A DNA stretch of 7,475 nt from NCBI GenBank assembly GCA_031273285.1, contig JAISSE010000062.1, forward strand, positions 1 through 7,475. The letters run 5' to 3'. Source of the DNA: Prevotellaceae bacterium (GTDB taxonomy: Bacteria > Bacteroidota > Bacteroidia > Bacteroidales > UBA932). The notes beneath the pieces are model-generated. The model was not told the origin of the DNA. It saw nothing but the letters and a program-made list of their open reading frames with translations, and did no database searches. Of this stretch, positions 7,273 to 7,475 are shown one piece after another; the first letter of the stretch is position 1; each line of letters begins with the position of its first letter. Both the position numbers and the translations under genes were made by a program.

Positions 7273-7475
7273 CTTCGGAAAGTCTCAATAATACCCGGAA
7301 AAGTTGTTGAGCGCCTTCCGGAGATATTTTTTATGCCGAAAAGCATCTCCGTCATACCTGAAAACATCGTCGAAATACTTCCGAAGGTCGATTTAGTACT
7401 AAAAAGCATCCCGAAACTGTCATTTTGGCATTATGGAATACTTCCGAAGTATTTAATCGTGTCATTTCGGCATTA
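7273..7475. repeat. Degenerate tandem array with 21-bp period, open at the window end
   Basis: Nine full units and part of a tenth start at 7273, 7294, 7315, 7336, 7357, 7378, 7399, 7420, 7441 and 7462, exactly 21 bp apart. Adjacent units 7336 and 7357 match at 14 of 21 positions. Units 7336 and 7399 share AAAAGCATC in the same phase. The partial unit at 7462 matches the one at 7420 at 13 of 14 bases. CTTCCGGAG or CTTCCGAAG cores begin at 7315, 7378 and 7441, giving a higher-order period of 63 bp. The first two units are the most diverged. The array fills the space downstream of the operon and continues past the window. No stop occurs in the + frame beginning at 7261, but no convincing gene start is present either. 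The function is unknown. Confidence 0.7.

Noticed and set aside
7097..7288. 63-codon minus strand ORF over the same repeats
   Set aside because: The translation (NTKNTK, FIHSSFILH) is the low-complexity readout typical of these intergenic repeats, not a protein family.
7113..7310. 65-codon + strand ORF over the CACAAAG repeat
   Set aside because: Its codons are simply the ATGAAGG and CACAAAG repeats read through, with no family resemblance and no coding signature beyond openness. Treated as spurious.
7273..7475. CRISPR array
   Set aside because: Unit length is 21 bp with no constant repeat alternating with unique spacers, the units are degenerate, and no cas gene is present.

Overview
The window looks like a piece of a Bacteroidota (probably Bacteroidales) chromosome of moderate GC. 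Four things point there. The LptF/LptG-type permease has the long C-terminal tail typical of that phylum. A fused RibBA sits directly behind it. There is a TAnnTTTG promoter box just upstream of the first gene. None of the starts has a clear Shine-Dalgarno sequence. The species cannot be named from this sequence.

Positions 1-67 hold a short leader with a good Bacteroidota-type -7 element. From 68 to 7095 six genes lie on the + strand with almost no space between them: an LptF/LptG-family lipopolysaccharide-transport permease (TTG start), ribBA, a D-2-hydroxyacid dehydrogenase, a type I mannose-6-phosphate isomerase, a YgjP-like zinc metallohydrolase, and a HI0933/YhiN-family flavoprotein. Junctions are a 20-nt overlap, a 4-nt ATGA overlap, and gaps of 19, 1 and 12 nt, so one transcript is likely. 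All six reading frames are intact, with their main catalytic or family motifs present. The functions are mixed housekeeping: outer-membrane LPS export, riboflavin synthesis, oxo-acid reduction, mannose-6-phosphate/fructose-6-phosphate interconversion, and two poorly assigned conserved enzymes. ManA and the permease could both serve envelope glycan synthesis, and RibBA leads to the flavin used by the last gene, but these links are inference.

Positions 7096-7475 contain no convincing gene and are almost entirely repeats. In order they hold a short ATGAAGG tandem, a large imperfect inverted repeat built from CACAAAG words, a short stretch resembling an insertion-sequence end, and a degenerate tandem array with a 21-bp period that runs off the window. 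Three CTTCCGRAG cores in that array lie exactly 63 bp apart. This repeat island is the only part of the window that standard gene annotation does not explain. I see no defence system, CRISPR array, RNA gene or complete mobile element.
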